In this document: positions 49,489 through 64,000 of the stretch, one piece after another
How positions within the stretch are numbered: position 1 is the first letter of the stretch
Layout of the letters: the number at the start of each line of letters is the position of its first letter
Assembly (NCBI RefSeq): GCF_033845285.1
Contig: NZ_JAWXCX010000001.1
Coordinates: forward strand, 3,076,270 to 3,140,269
Reading direction: 5' to 3'
Source of the DNA: Marinococcus sp. PL1-022
GTDB taxonomy: Bacteria; Bacillota; Bacilli; Bacillales; Marinococcaceae
Length of the DNA: 64,000 nt
Made by a program: the position numbers and the translations under genes
Notes under the pieces: generated by a model
Seen by the model: the letters and a program-made list of their open reading frames with translations, nothing else
What the model was told of the DNA's origin: nothing
The model's database searches: none

Positions 49489-49550
49489 TTGACAGAAGTT
49501 GACCAAATTGGTACGATTAAATTATTATAAAACCAATGAATTTACTTGGT
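49489..49550 (+). promoter_or_regulatory. cysK promoter with ACCAA/TTGGT repeats
   Basis: TTGACA (49489-49494) and TACGAT (49512-49517) have a 17-bp spacer that contains the palindrome ACCAAATTGGT (49502-49512). A second ACCAA-N9-TTGGT repeat spans 49532-49550 just before the start. The cysK gene is controlled by CymR in B. subtilis, so these are candidate operator sites, though I cannot score them against a matrix. Confidence 0.5.
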
Positions 49551-49569
49551 GTTTGAAGGAGGAGCATGA

Positions 49570-50502
49570 ATGAAGGCTGCAAATAACGTTACAGAACTCA
49601 TTGGAAATACTCCCGTAGTAAAACTAAACCGTTTAACCGGGGAAAATGATGCAGATGTTTATTTAAAACTCGAGTATATGAATCCAGGAAGCAGCGTAAA
49701 AGACCGTATTGGTCTTGCGATGATCGAAGCTGCCGAGCGGGATGGCCGTTTAAAAGAAGGGGATACAATTGTTGAACCGACAAGCGGTAACACAGGCATC
49801 GGCCTGGCGATGGTAGCAGCTGCCAAAGGCTACCCGGCGGTATTGGTAATGCCGGAGACAATGAGCATGGAGCGTCGCAATCTTCTTCGTGCATACGGTG
49901 CGGAACTGGTGCTCACACCGGGACCTGACGGCATGGGTGGTGCGATTTCTAAAGCGAACGAGCTTGCTGAAGAAAAAGGCTACTTTATGCCGCAGCAGTT
50001 TGAAAATGAAGCGAATCCGAAAATCCACCGTGAAACGACTGGCCGTGAACTGCTGGATCAGATTGATGGGCCGATTGATTCCTTCGTTTCCGGCATCGGC
50101 ACCGGCGGTACGATTTCCGGTGCAGGCGGCCTGTTGAAGGAGCACTATCCGGAGATGCGTATTGTAGGTATTGAACCAGCGGATTCCCCGATTCTAAACG
50201 GCGGAAATAAAGGCCCTCATAAAATCCAGGGAATTGGTGCCGGATTTGTACCGGGCACGCTGAATACAGAGATTTATGATGAAGTAGCGGTAGCAACGAC
50301 GGAGCAGTCGTTTGAATATGCACGCCGTGCTGCCCGTGAGGAAGGCGTTTTAGGCGGTATTTCTTCCGGATCGGCTATTTACGTTGCTCTTCAGGAAGCG
50401 AAAAAGCTCGGCAAGGGCAAAAAAGTTGTGGCTGTCATTCCTAGTAACGGGGAGCGTTATCTTAGTACGCCTCTCTATCAGTTTGAAGAGACTACAGACT
50501 AG
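49570..50502 (+). CDS. cysK: Cysteine synthase A (O-acetylserine sulfhydrylase)
   Basis: A 310-residue PLP enzyme forming cysteine from O-acetylserine and sulfide. The PLP lysine is in GSSVKDRIG (near residue 43). The substrate loop [11 protein letters not shown] (near 69), the phosphate loop [13 protein letters not shown] (near 177) and the C-terminal SSGSA motif are present. In bacilli CysK also partners CymR. The ATG follows GAAGGAGG. It has its own promoter and terminator. Confidence 0.96.
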   Translation: MKAANNVTELIGNTPVVKLNRLTGENDADVYLKLEYMNPGSSVKDRIGLAMIEAAERDGRLKEGDTIVEPTSGNTGIGLAMVAAAKGYPAVLVMPETMSMERRNLLRAYGAELVLTPGPDGMGGAISKANELAEEKGYFMPQQFENEANPKIHRETTGRELLDQIDGPIDSFVSGIGTGGTISGAGGLLKEHYPEMRIVGIEPADSPILNGGNKGPHKIQGIGAGFVPGTLNTEIYDEVAVATTEQSFEYARRAAREEGVLGGISSGSAIYVALQEAKKLGKGKKVVAVIPSNGERYLSTPLYQFEETTD

Positions 50503-50515
50503 CATAAATTCTTTA

Positions 50516-50552
50516 AAGAGTCCGTACCCTGAAAAGGGGCGGGCTTTTTTTA
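50516..50552 (+). terminator. Terminator after cysK
   Basis: A GC-rich stem of about ten bases beginning AGTCCG near 50518 and closing GCGGGCT, followed by seven T residues. Confidence 0.8.
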
Positions 50553-50733
50553 TGGAATTATCTTTAATGATGCACTTTGGTTTATTTGGAGTGAATGATA
50601 ACGAAAAAGGGTAATGAAGCAAACGCAGCGTTCTGATTGTTTTTTTATAAAATATTTCGTAGACTTGTAGGAAATATAAAGAGAATTTTCTGTAAAACAG
50701 AGAGAATTGGATGAAACCGGGGGCATACACATA

Positions 50734-52197
50734 ATGGATGAGCGACTGGCCCGAGGGCCTCAAGCAGGAGAATCATATACACAGAGTACGACGTCGTTTT
50801 TTCAGACAAATGACCAGTTTTTTCAGGCGTTTGAGTTTCGTGCAAGGGAGGAGCCTTATCACGTGCTGCTTGAAAGCGGGCGCCAGGGCGAACTCGATAT
50901 TGCTGCCCTTCGTCCCTTTGGGGTAGTGGAAGGGAAAAACAAAGAGACGACCCTTCATAGGCAGGGAAGCACTGAAATGCATGCGGGAGACCCGCTTGAA
51001 GCATTGGCAAAATGGATGGAGCCGTACAATCTGCCAACGGACTCTGCTCTTCCTTCGTTCCAGGGAGGCGCAGTAGGCCAGATAAGCTATGACTATGTAC
51101 GATATATTGAGCATCTGCCGGAGCTTGCGGTGGATGATCTGAAAATGCCGGATGCGTATTTTCTCCTGTACGATCTGTTTTTTATTCACGATAAAAAAGC
51201 GGGTAAAACGTGGATTTGGCATTTGCATGCCGAAGAGGAAGACGCCGGTGAATTTCTCGGGAAATGGAAAAAAGCATGGTCGGAAGCGGCTGAAGCGTTT
51301 TCCGGGCAGGAGCGTTCAGAAGCGAAGGGGGCTGTCTCTGCCGAAAAGTCGGTGCCGTCCTTTTCCGGGGAATTATTCGGCGGAGCGGTAGAGCAGATTA
51401 AAGAATACATTGCCGCGGGAGACGTGTTTCAGGTGAATTTATCCACCCGCCAGACACAGCTCCTGCATACCTCAGCCTTTCACATTTATCAGAAGCTGAG
51501 AGAGCTGAATCCTTCCCCGTATATGGGCTATATGCATACACCGGACTGGCAGACGGTTAGCGCCTCTCCGGAGCTGCTGGTTAAAAAACGGGGTGCAGAG
51601 GTGTCCACGCGCCCGATCGCCGGGACCCGTTCGAGAGGAAAGGACGAAGAGGAGGATATGGCGCTTGAACAGGAATTGATGGGCACAGAAAAAGAGCGGG
51701 CTGAGCATGTTATGCTCGTCGATCTTGAAAGAAACGATCTTGGCCGTGTCTGCCACTACGGTTCGGTGAAGGTGGATGAATTAATGGCGGTGGAGCGGTA
51801 TTCCCACGTGATGCATATTGTTTCCAATGTAAGGGGGATACTTGCTGAAACAGAGCAGGTATATGATATGATAAGGGCAGTGTTTCCTGGAGGGACGATC
51901 ACCGGTGCTCCGAAAATACGGACGATGGAAATTATTGAAGAGCTTGAGCCGGTACGCCGGGGTTTCTATACAGGATCGTTCGGCTGGATCGGCTACAACA
52001 AGGATGCGGAGCTGAACATTTCCATCCGCACGATGCTTGCCAAGGACGGGTACGCTCATGTGCAGGCAGGGGCCGGGATCGTCATCGACTCTGATCCAAG
52101 AGCAGAATACAAAGAATCAATCAAAAAAGCTAAAGCATTATGGGAAGCGAAAAGACAGAGTGAAGCAGAGGCCGGCATTATCCATGAGCAGAGCTGA
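50734..52197 (+). CDS. pabB: Aminodeoxychorismate synthase component I
   Basis: A 487-residue chorismate-utilising enzyme that, with PabA, aminates chorismate for p-aminobenzoate and folate. The C-terminal chorismate-binding domain has [12 protein letters not shown] (near 290), [19 protein letters not shown] and the [16 protein letters not shown] block. It begins the pab-fol operon. The start is uncertain: the ATG at 50734 follows GGGGG at long spacing, and a TTG at 50707 would add nine residues. Confidence 0.93.
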   Translation: MDERLARGPQAGESYTQSTTSFFQTNDQFFQAFEFRAREEPYHVLLESGRQGELDIAALRPFGVVEGKNKETTLHRQGSTEMHAGDPLEALAKWMEPYNLPTDSALPSFQGGAVGQISYDYVRYIEHLPELAVDDLKMPDAYFLLYDLFFIHDKKAGKTWIWHLHAEEEDAGEFLGKWKKAWSEAAEAFSGQERSEAKGAVSAEKSVPSFSGELFGGAVEQIKEYIAAGDVFQVNLSTRQTQLLHTSAFHIYQKLRELNPSPYMGYMHTPDWQTVSASPELLVKKRGAEVSTRPIAGTRSRGKDEEEDMALEQELMGTEKERAEHVMLVDLERNDLGRVCHYGSVKVDELMAVERYSHVMHIVSNVRGILAETEQVYDMIRAVFPGGTITGAPKIRTMEIIEELEPVRRGFYTGSFGWIGYNKDAELNISIRTMLAKDGYAHVQAGAGIVIDSDPRAEYKESIKKAKALWEAKRQSEAEAGIIHEQS

Positions 52198-52224
52198 GAC
52201 TAGAATAGAAAGGAAGATTTTCGC

Positions 52225-52812
52225 ATGATTTTAATGATTGATAACTATGATTCGTTTACGTACAATCTCGTGCAATACCTCGGTGAAATGGGAGAAGAAC
52301 TCGAAGTACGGCGTAACGACCAAATTACAGTGGAGGAGATCGCCCGGTTGAATCCGGATATTCTGATGATTTCCCCGGGGCCCTGCAGTCCGGATGAGGC
52401 AGGAATCAGCGTCGAAGCGATACGCCGCTTTGCCGGAGAAATCCCGATTTTTGGTGTCTGTCTCGGCCACCAGGCGATTGCGCAGGCCTTCGACGGCGAT
52501 GTTGTACGGGCGGAGCGGCTGATGCATGGGAAAACGTCGGAGATCCACCATGACGGTGTAAGTATTTACGCTGATCTTCCAAATCCGTTAACGGCGACAA
52601 GGTACCACTCGTTAATTGTGAAAAGAGACACACTGCCGGACTGCTTTGATATCACCTCGGAAACGGAAGCCGGGGAGATTATGGGGATCCGCCACCGCAC
52701 CCTCCCTGTTGAGGGTGTACAGTTTCACCCTGAATCGATTATGACCGGTGAAGGAAAACAGATGCTCAAGCGCTTTGTGGACCGGCACCGGAAGTCTGAA
52801 GAGGTGCTGTAG
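52225..52812 (+). CDS. pabA: Aminodeoxychorismate/anthranilate synthase glutaminase component
   Basis: A 195-residue class I glutamine amidotransferase that provides ammonia to PabB. The catalytic Cys is in [12 protein letters not shown] (near residue 79) and the His-Glu pair in GVQFHPESI (near 170). In B. subtilis this subunit also serves tryptophan synthesis. It follows pabB by 27 bp and is followed by pabC after two bases. Confidence 0.95.
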   Translation: MILMIDNYDSFTYNLVQYLGEMGEELEVRRNDQITVEEIARLNPDILMISPGPCSPDEAGISVEAIRRFAGEIPIFGVCLGHQAIAQAFDGDVVRAERLMHGKTSEIHHDGVSIYADLPNPLTATRYHSLIVKRDTLPDCFDITSETEAGEIMGIRHRTLPVEGVQFHPESIMTGEGKQMLKRFVDRHRKSEEVL

Positions 52813-52814
52813 CA

Positions 52815-53651
52815 TTGTATGTGCATATAGACGGGGAAATAAAGAAGGCGGGCGAAGCTCGTCTTTCTGTATTTGACCACGGTTTTATGTATGGGCTTGG
52901 CTTATTTGAGACGTTTAGGGTGTATAATGGTCATCCGTTTTTACTGGATGCTCATATGGAAAGGCTCGAAGCCGGTGCAGAAGAGCTCGGCATTGTCTTT
53001 CACTATGAGCGGAAAACAGTCGAAGCAGAAATCAGGCAGCTGCTTGATGCCAATGGACTGAAGGATGCCTACGTGCGGTATAACGTATCCGCAGGGCCGG
53101 GGGGCCTGGGAATTCAGACGACCCCCTACCTTGAGCCGGCTATTGTTATTTACATGAAGCCGCTTCCGGCAGCGGGAGCGGAGCCTGTGCAAAAGGATGC
53201 CCTGTGGCTTCAGCTGAGACGGAACAGTCCGGAAGGTCGGGAGCGCCTGAAGTCGCATCATTACATGAACAACTGGCTTGCCAAACAGGAAATAAAAGAC
53301 CGGCCGGAGGCGGAAGGGATTTTCGTTAACGAAGAGGGATATGTTGCAGAAGGCATCGTCTCCAATATTTTCTGGCGGAAAAAAGATACCTTGTATACGC
53401 CGGCAGTGGAAACAGGTATTTTAAACGGCATTACCCGTCAATTTGTGATACAGTTAGCACATGAAAATGACTACGTTGTGGAGGAAGGATACTTTCTTCC
53501 GCAGGATATAGAAGCAGCAGAGGAAATGTTTGTTACGAATTCTATTCAGGAAATTGCAGCAGTGCGTGCCTTAGGGGATTATTATTTTCCAAGTTATTCA
53601 GCGGCCCGGCTGCTGCACAGCCGCTATCAGAACGAAAGAGAAAAAAAATAA
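52815..53651 (+). CDS. pabC: Aminodeoxychorismate lyase
   Basis: A 278-residue fold-type IV PLP enzyme that splits aminodeoxychorismate to p-aminobenzoate and pyruvate. It has VFDHGFMYGLGLFETFRV (near residues 20-37), the PLP lysine in LKSHHYMNNWLAK (near 143) and the AEGIVSNIFW and TGILNGITR blocks. The TTG start directly follows the pabA stop. It is part of the pab-fol operon. Other class IV aminotransferases look alike, but the context settles the role. Confidence 0.93.
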   Translation: MYVHIDGEIKKAGEARLSVFDHGFMYGLGLFETFRVYNGHPFLLDAHMERLEAGAEELGIVFHYERKTVEAEIRQLLDANGLKDAYVRYNVSAGPGGLGIQTTPYLEPAIVIYMKPLPAAGAEPVQKDALWLQLRRNSPEGRERLKSHHYMNNWLAKQEIKDRPEAEGIFVNEEGYVAEGIVSNIFWRKKDTLYTPAVETGILNGITRQFVIQLAHENDYVVEEGYFLPQDIEAAEEMFVTNSIQEIAAVRALGDYYFPSYSAARLLHSRYQNEREKK

Positions 53652-53678
53652 CAGCTGGCACGCCAGGGAGGAGAGAAA

Positions 53679-54521
53679 ATGCGCAATCAGGTAATGCGAT
53701 GGAAGAATTGGGAGCTTGATTTTTCCTTAAAGACGTTTGTCATGGGGATTTTAAATGTGACGCCGGATTCCTTTTCTGACGGAGGCCGGTACAGCGGGGT
53801 GGAGCAGGCTGTCGCGCAGGCAGAAAAGCTGGTGGAGGACGGAGCGGATATTATAGATATCGGCGGTGAATCCACACGCCCGGGAGCGGCATTTGTAGAG
53901 GCAGAAGAAGAGCAGCGGCGGATCGTTCCGGTACTCGAAGCCCTGAGGGACCGGATTGGCGTGCCTATCAGCGTGGATACCTATAAAGCTTCCACGGCCG
54001 AGGCAGCTCTCGGAGCCGGAGCGGATATCATTAACGATGTATGGGGAGCGAAAGCAGATCCCGGTATGGCCCGGGTAGCAGCTGAATACGATGTGCCGAT
54101 AATTTTAATGCACAACCGTGATAATACGGAGTACCAGGATTTGATGCCTGACATGATTCAGGACGTTTATGAAAGCATAGCTATTTGCGAGCAGGCCGGA
54201 GTCAAGGAAGACCGCATTATTCTGGATCCCGGCATCGGCTTTGCAAAAACCTATGAGCAGAATCTCGAAGCGATGCGGAAGATGGATCAGTTTACGTCGC
54301 TTTCGTATCCAGTACTCCTTGGCAGCTCCCGTAAATCGCTCATATCAAAAACACTTGAGCTTCCTGCCCATGATCGTGTGGAAGGTACAGGCGCGACGGT
54401 GAGCCTGGGTATTGAACGAGGGTGCGATATCGTCCGTGTGCATGACGTCAAAGAAATGACGCGCGTAGCCCGGATGATGGACGCTATGCTCGGAGTAAGA
54501 AAGGAGCATTCGGTTGGATAA
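53679..54521 (+). CDS. folP: Dihydropteroate synthase
   Basis: A 280-residue TIM-barrel enzyme, the sulfonamide target, joining p-aminobenzoate to the pterin pyrophosphate. Signatures are MGILNVTPDSFSDGG (near residues 22-36), DIGGESTRPGA (near 61), and the C-terminal VRVHDV. The ATG follows GGGAGGAG. Its last eight bases overlap folB. Confidence 0.96.
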   Translation: MRNQVMRWKNWELDFSLKTFVMGILNVTPDSFSDGGRYSGVEQAVAQAEKLVEDGADIIDIGGESTRPGAAFVEAEEEQRRIVPVLEALRDRIGVPISVDTYKASTAEAALGAGADIINDVWGAKADPGMARVAAEYDVPIILMHNRDNTEYQDLMPDMIQDVYESIAICEQAGVKEDRIILDPGIGFAKTYEQNLEAMRKMDQFTSLSYPVLLGSSRKSLISKTLELPAHDRVEGTGATVSLGIERGCDIVRVHDVKEMTRVARMMDAMLGVRKEHSVG

Positions 54522-54879
54522 AATTCATTTGCAGGGAATGGAGTTTTACGCTTATCACGGGGTGTTTGAAGAGGAAAACAGGCTAGGTCAGCGCTTTCGC
54601 GTCAATTTAGTACTCGAAGCGGACTTAAAGCCGGCAGCGGCAGAGGATGACGTAGAAAAAAGCGTTAACTACGCCGAAGCATTTGAAGCAGTGAAAGAGG
54701 CCGTGGAAAACCAAACGTACCGGCTGGTGGAAACGATTGCTGAAAAAATTGCCGAAACAATATTTGAGCGTTTTAATATTGTGGAGCAGCTTCACGTGAA
54801 AGTGATCAAACCGGATCCGCCAATCCCAGGACACTACGATCATGTTGCCATTGAAATGACCAGGACTCGTCCAGAATGA
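54514..54879 (+). CDS. folB: Dihydroneopterin aldolase
   Basis: A 121-residue enzyme cleaving dihydroneopterin to hydroxymethyl-dihydropterin. It has LQGMEFYAYHGVFEEE near the start, VNYAEAFEAVKE and the RLVETIAEKIAE block, with the catalytic Lys in VKVIKPDPPIPG. The TTG start lies inside folP and the stop overlaps folK by four bases. Confidence 0.95.
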   Translation: MDKIHLQGMEFYAYHGVFEEENRLGQRFRVNLVLEADLKPAAAEDDVEKSVNYAEAFEAVKEAVENQTYRLVETIAEKIAETIFERFNIVEQLHVKVIKPDPPIPGHYDHVAIEMTRTRPE

Positions 54880-55391
54880 CCCAGGTTTTTATTGCACTGG
54901 GGTCAAACCTCGGGAAACGGGAGGAGTATTTAAAGCGGGCGGTCCTGGCTATGCAGCAGGAGAAACAGATGCAGCTGACAAAGCTGTCGCCGGTGTATGA
55001 AACCGCGCCGGTGGGAGTGACCGATCAGCCGCATTTTCTGAACATGGTTTCCGAATGGAGTACTGATTACGGACCGGAGAAACTGCTTGAGGCGCTTCAC
55101 CGTATCGAGCATGAGCTTGAGCGCATACGTGAAGAACGGTGGGGGCCGAGGACAGTGGACCTTGACATTCTTATCTATGATGAAGAAAATATGAACAAGG
55201 AGCATTTAATTATTCCTCATCCCCGGTTAACTGAGCGGGCCTTTGTTCTTGTGCCGTTTTTTGATATTGCCCCGGACCGTTTTGTTCACGAGGACAAGAC
55301 GGTTCGTTGGTATGTAAAAAAACTGCCGGAGAAGGAACGGGCCGATGTAGTATACTGGGGCGAGCTGTTAATAGACAACGACGACACGTAA
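54876..55391 (+). CDS. folK: Hydroxymethyl-dihydropterin pyrophosphokinase
   Basis: A 171-residue enzyme that activates the pterin for FolP. It has IALGSNLGKREEYL (near residues 5-18), YETAPVGVTDQPHFLN and the metal-binding RTVDLDILIYD (near 92-102). It ends the folate gene run; the small regulator gene yazB that follows in B. subtilis is not seen, and dusB begins about 33 bp later. Confidence 0.95.
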   Translation: MTQVFIALGSNLGKREEYLKRAVLAMQQEKQMQLTKLSPVYETAPVGVTDQPHFLNMVSEWSTDYGPEKLLEALHRIEHELERIREERWGPRTVDLDILIYDEENMNKEHLIIPHPRLTERAFVLVPFFDIAPDRFVHEDKTVRWYVKKLPEKERADVVYWGELLIDNDDT

Positions 55392-55424
55392 AATAATAAA
55401 GCCAACACATAGGAGGTTGCTGTG

Positions 55425-56414
55425 GTGTTAAAAATTCGCGATATAGAAATGAATAACCCGGTGGTGCTTGCTCCGATGGCGGGAGTCAGCAACCCTGCAT
55501 TCCGGCTGATAGCGAAGGAATTTGGAGCAGGACTGGTCTGCGCAGAAATGGTAAGCGACAAAGCAATACTGCACGAAAATGAAAAATCGATGCGGATGCT
55601 CTACGTGGATGAAAGGGAAAAGCCGCTCAGTCTTCAGATTTTCGGCGGGGACCAGGAAACGATGGCTGGGGCTGCTGAAGTAGTGGATCAGCATACGAAT
55701 GCAGATATCATTGATATCAATATGGGCTGCCCTGTACCGAAAATCACTAAGTGTGATGCAGGGGCCAAGTGGCTGCTCGACCCGGATAAAATTTATCAAA
55801 TGGTAAAAGCAGCAGTGAACGCAGTAGATAAGCCCGTAACGGTGAAAATGCGGATGGGCTGGGACGATGAGCATATACTGGCTGTGGAGAACGCGCAGGC
55901 TATTGAGGCCGCCGGCGGTGAAGGCGTTGCGGTACACGGGCGCACCCGGGTGCAGATGTATGAAGGCGTGGCGAACTGGGAAATACTTAAGGAAGTAAAA
56001 GACTCGGTGAATATTCCGGTAATTGGCAATGGAGACGTATCTACCCCTCAGGACGCCCAGGCAATGCTTGATACGACCGGAGTGGACGGCGTGATGATCG
56101 GCCGTGCCGCCCTTGGGGACCCATGGATGTTTTACCGGACAGTGCAGTATTTGGAAACAGGAAAGCTTGTAGAGGAAGAACCAACTCCGAAGGAAAAAAT
56201 GGATGTATGTATTGTGCATATGGACCGTTTGATAGAATTGAAAGGCGAAGATGTGGCCGTTCGGGAGATGCGCAAGCATGTGGCCTGGTATCTGAAGGGC
56301 ATGCACGGCGGCTCCAAGGTACGGGGCAGAGTAAATGAACTGAATACACGCGACGAAGTGGCGGAAACACTATATAATTTTGTCGGTTCTACGGAAGCTC
56401 CCAGCATGGCATAA
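55425..56414 (+). CDS. dusB: tRNA-dihydrouridine synthase B
   Basis: A 329-residue flavoenzyme reducing uridines in tRNA. It has VLAPMAGVSNPAFRL (near residues 13-27), the INMGCPVPKITK block with the catalytic Cys (near 100), VKMRMGW and the HGRTRVQMYEG segment. By alignment with B. subtilis YacF and by spacing from AGGAGG, the GTG at 55425 is preferred to the GTG at 55422. A terminator hairpin follows. Confidence 0.94.
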   Translation: MLKIRDIEMNNPVVLAPMAGVSNPAFRLIAKEFGAGLVCAEMVSDKAILHENEKSMRMLYVDEREKPLSLQIFGGDQETMAGAAEVVDQHTNADIIDINMGCPVPKITKCDAGAKWLLDPDKIYQMVKAAVNAVDKPVTVKMRMGWDDEHILAVENAQAIEAAGGEGVAVHGRTRVQMYEGVANWEILKEVKDSVNIPVIGNGDVSTPQDAQAMLDTTGVDGVMIGRAALGDPWMFYRTVQYLETGKLVEEEPTPKEKMDVCIVHMDRLIELKGEDVAVREMRKHVAWYLKGMHGGSKVRGRVNELNTRDEVAETLYNFVGSTEAPSMA

Positions 56415-56427
56415 GTATTTGCACTAA

Positions 56428-56456
56428 GAGCGGCTTCTTTCAGGGAAGCCGCTCTG
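56428..56456 (+). terminator. Hairpin after dusB
   Basis: An 11-bp perfect stem (56428-56438 with 56446-56456). The T content after it is low, so termination may be partial. Confidence 0.6.
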
Positions 56457-56514
56457 CTTATGAATGCATCACTGAAACTGGAAACAAACGATGTTTATAT
56501 AGAAGAAAAATTAA

Positions 56515-58041
<1,527 letters not shown>

Positions 58042-58051
58042 AAAGCTTTCT

Positions 58052-58077
58052 GCCGGCTTTCTGATTTGAAAGCCGGC
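58052..58077 (+). terminator. Hairpin after lysS
   Basis: A 10-bp perfect GC-rich stem (58052-58061 with 58068-58077) with a 6-nt loop, followed by AATTATATAAAAA and not by a T run. Confidence 0.55.
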
Positions 58078-58115
58078 AATTATATAAAAAAATTAAAAGA
58101 AAATATAAAAATGGG

Positions 58116-58145
58116 TTGCGTACAAATAAGAAACGATGATATATT
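58116..58145 (+). promoter_or_regulatory. rRNA operon promoter P1
   Basis: TTGCGT (58116-58121) and TATATT (58140-58145) with an 18-bp spacer, behind an A/T-rich stretch (58078-58110) that could act as an UP element. Confidence 0.6.
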
Positions 58146-58200
58146 ATTTTTTGTCGCCGTAAAGAGAGCGGCGGGCTGCTCAGACAGCTGAAAAAAGTTA

Positions 58201-58229
58201 TTGACTTAATAACACTTCGGTGTTAACAT
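58201..58229 (+). promoter_or_regulatory. rRNA operon promoter P2 with a palindromic spacer
   Basis: TTGACT (58201-58206) and TAACAT (58224-58229) with a 17-bp spacer. The spacer and -10 region hold a 6-bp inverted repeat around TTCG (TAACAC and GTGTTA). Confidence 0.65.
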
Positions 58230-58256
58230 ATAAAAGTCGCAAAAATAACGACAGAT

Positions 58257-58269
58257 TGTTCTTTGAAAA
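58257..58269 (+). promoter_or_regulatory. boxA-like antitermination site of the rRNA leader
   Basis: TGTTCTTTGAAAA matches the boxA element of Bacillus rRNA leaders, where NusB/NusE load the antitermination complex. Confidence 0.7.
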
Positions 58270-58290
58270 GGAAAGACAAGCCAGAGCCCC
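58267..58290 (+). other. 5' arm of the 16S rRNA processing stem
   Basis: This segment is complementary to 59951-59973 over about 22 bases with two or three interruptions. The pair forms the long stem that RNase III would cut to release pre-16S rRNA. Confidence 0.75.
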
Positions 58291-58340
58291 AAAGAAAAGA
58301 ATCAAATTTAGGGCATTTCGGATGCCACAGCATCAAACTT

Positions 58341-59914
<1,574 letters not shown>

Positions 59915-60023
59915 TATGGAGCAGTACCCCGGTCCCGCAGGGACCGGGCAGGGGCCTGGCTTGGCTTTCCTTTTGAGAGAACAATTCAACTATATATCAC
60001 CCTATATAGTTGGAGTTTGTAAT

Positions 60024-60100
60024 GGGCCTGTAGCTCAGTTGGTCAGAGCGCACGCCTGATAAGCGTGAGGTCGGTGGTTCAAGTCCACTCAGGCCCACCA
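60024..60100 (+). tRNA. tRNA-Ile (GAT)
   Basis: A 77-nt cloverleaf with encoded CCA in the 16S-23S spacer; anticodon loop CTGATAA, anticodon GAT. Confidence 0.97.
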
Positions 60101-60109
60101 TTATAACTC

Positions 60110-60185
60110 GGGGCCTTAGCTCAGCTGGGAGAGCGCCTGCTTTGCACGCAGGAGGTCAGCGGTTCGATCCCGCTAGGCTCCACCA
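60110..60185 (+). tRNA. tRNA-Ala (TGC), spacer copy
   Basis: A 76-nt cloverleaf with encoded CCA in the 16S-23S spacer; anticodon TGC in TTTGCAC. Identical to the copy at 63861-63936. Confidence 0.97.
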
Positions 60186-60208
60186 TAATTATTACCGAAC
60201 GTTGGACC

Positions 60209-60301
60209 TTGACAACCGAATACCGAGACCAACACACACAAGCAACACAAGGCTGCCGGCTGTTTCGGCCGGCGGCCGCGTCGAAGAATGACCGCGTATC
60301 G
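60209..60301 (+). other. 5' arms of the 23S rRNA processing stem
   Basis: Segment 60209-60230 is complementary to 63267-63287 with one mismatch, and CCGCGTATCG at 60292-60301 is the exact complement of 63247-63256. Together they form the long stem bracketing 23S rRNA. A GC-rich local hairpin lies between them at about 60254-60275. Confidence 0.8.
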
Positions 60302-60303
60302 AG

Positions 60304-63237
<2,934 letters not shown>

Positions 63238-63303
63238 CGCACAGCACGATACGCGGCCGTGGCTGCGGTCTCGGTATTTGGTTGTCAGGGCCCGACGGGC
63301 CAG

Positions 63304-63419
<116 letters not shown>

Positions 63420-63434
63420 CATTTAAATATTTGT

Positions 63435-63510
63435 GGAGGATTAGCTCAGCTGGGAGAGCACCTGCCTTACAAGCAGGGGGTCGGCAGTTCGATCCTGTCA
63501 TCCTCCACCA
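63435..63510 (+). tRNA. tRNA-Val (TAC)
   Basis: A 76-nt cloverleaf with encoded CCA; anticodon TAC in CTTACAA. First of six tRNAs trailing the 5S gene. Confidence 0.97.
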
Positions 63511-63517
63511 TTAATAC

Positions 63518-63593
63518 GAGCCATTAGCTCAGTTGGTAGAGCATCTGACTTTTAATCAGAGGGTCGGAGGTTCGAATCCTCCATGGCTCACCA
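63518..63593 (+). tRNA. tRNA-Lys (TTT)
   Basis: A 76-nt cloverleaf with encoded CCA; anticodon TTT in the loop CTTTTAA. Confidence 0.97.
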
Positions 63594-63600
63594 TGATTTT

Positions 63601-63675
63601 GCGGGAGTAGTTCAGTGGTAGAACACCACCTTGCCAAGGTGGGGGTCGCGGGTTCGAATCCCGTCTCCCGCTCCA
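63601..63675 (+). tRNA. tRNA-Gly (GCC)
   Basis: A 75-nt cloverleaf with a 3' CCA; anticodon GCC in TTGCCAA. Confidence 0.97.
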
Positions 63676-63680
63676 TTTAT

Positions 63681-63757
<77 letters not shown>

Positions 63758-63773
63758 ATTATTCATTCAATAA

Positions 63774-63850
63774 CGGGAAGTAGCTCAGCTTGGTAGAGCA
63801 CTTGGTTTGGGACCAAGGGGTCGTAGGTTCAAATCCTGTCTTCCCGACCA
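63774..63850 (+). tRNA. tRNA-Pro (TGG)
   Basis: A 77-nt cloverleaf with encoded CCA; anticodon TGG in TTTGGGA. Confidence 0.97.
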
Positions 63851-63860
63851 TCTAATATAT

Positions 63861-63936
63861 GGGGCCTTAGCTCAGCTGGGAGAGCGCCTGCTTTGCACGC
63901 AGGAGGTCAGCGGTTCGATCCCGCTAGGCTCCACCA
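63861..63936 (+). tRNA. tRNA-Ala (TGC), second copy
   Basis: A 76-nt cloverleaf with encoded CCA, identical in all 76 positions to the spacer copy at 60110-60185. Confidence 0.97.
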
Positions 63937-63955
63937 ACTTTTTTTGAAAAAATCA

Positions 63956-63984
63956 TTGACGCTGTGAAGCACAGTTGATATGAT
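63956..63984 (+). promoter_or_regulatory. Promoter at the window edge, probably of a second rRNA operon
   Basis: TTGACG (63956-63961) and TATGAT (63979-63984) have a 17-bp spacer. It lies 20 bp after the last tRNA, where B. subtilis has the rrnW promoter after the trnJ cluster. The text GTCGC just after it resembles the GTCGC downstream of both P1 and P2 of the first rRNA operon. Confidence 0.65.
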
Positions 63985-64000
63985 ATTAATTGTCGCTTTG

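Noticed and set aside
55428..56306. A 292-codon open frame antisense to dusB
   Set aside because: Its product is a His/Tyr/Phe-rich composition typical of reverse reading of a coding sequence, and dusB is unambiguous.

Overview
The window reads as a chromosomal, origin-proximal segment of a member of the Bacillaceae. From about 7.6 kb to the right end the gene order follows the Bacillus subtilis tmk to rrnJ region almost gene for gene (tmk, darA, holB, ricT, yabA, trmN6, yazA, rsmI, abrB, metG, tatD, rnmV, ksgA, veg, ispE, purR, ridA, spoVG, glmU, prs, L25, pth, mfd, spoVB-like, mazG, rqcP, divIC, yabR, tilS, hpt, ftsH, hslO, cysK, pab/fol operon, dusB, lysS, rRNA operon). Acidic tails on L25 and FtsH hint at a halophilic or haloalkaliphilic relative (for example the Alkalicoccus/Salisediminibacterium group). 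That placement is an inference; the rRNA genes present here would settle it.

Layout. 0-7.6 kb is accessory: a DeoR-family regulator, a secreted GH10 xylanase-type hydrolase directly followed by a membrane BcsA-like glycosyltransferase with two C-terminal PilZ domains, a YihY/BrkB membrane protein, a DUF3219-like small protein, a sulfotransferase-like protein and a LOG-family enzyme. 7.6-14.5 kb starts the conserved core (decarboxylase, tmk, darA, holB, ricT, yabA), interrupted by a DUF948 protein and a beta-propeller membrane protein. 14.5-19.7 kb is an inserted islet: a frameshifted GNAT gene, an aldo-keto reductase and a two-subunit ABC exporter with one degenerate ATP site. 19.7-58 kb is housekeeping: RNA modification, translation (metG behind a T-box, lysS), isoprenoid and purine control, UDP-GlcNAc and PRPP synthesis, transcription-coupled repair, ribosome rescue, division, tRNA-Ile lysidine, FtsH/Hsp33 proteostasis, cysteine and folate synthesis. 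58-64 kb is a 16S-tRNA-Ile-tRNA-Ala-23S-5S operon with six trailing tRNAs, and the window ends at a promoter that probably drives a second rRNA operon.

The most informative pattern is what is missing. At positions where B. subtilis carries sporulation genes (yabG, sspF, fin, spoVT, yabP/yabQ, spoIIE) this sequence has only short intergenic gaps or an unrelated gene pair, while all flanking housekeeping genes remain in order. Genes with sporulation names that have vegetative roles (spoVG, abrB, ricT, the spoVB-like flippase) are kept. This suggests an asporogenous lineage. The most novel-looking candidate system is the GH10 / tandem-PilZ synthase pair at 1.2-4.5 kb, which may make and trim an extracellular polysaccharide under c-di-GMP control. 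No CRISPR array, prophage or insertion sequence was recognised.
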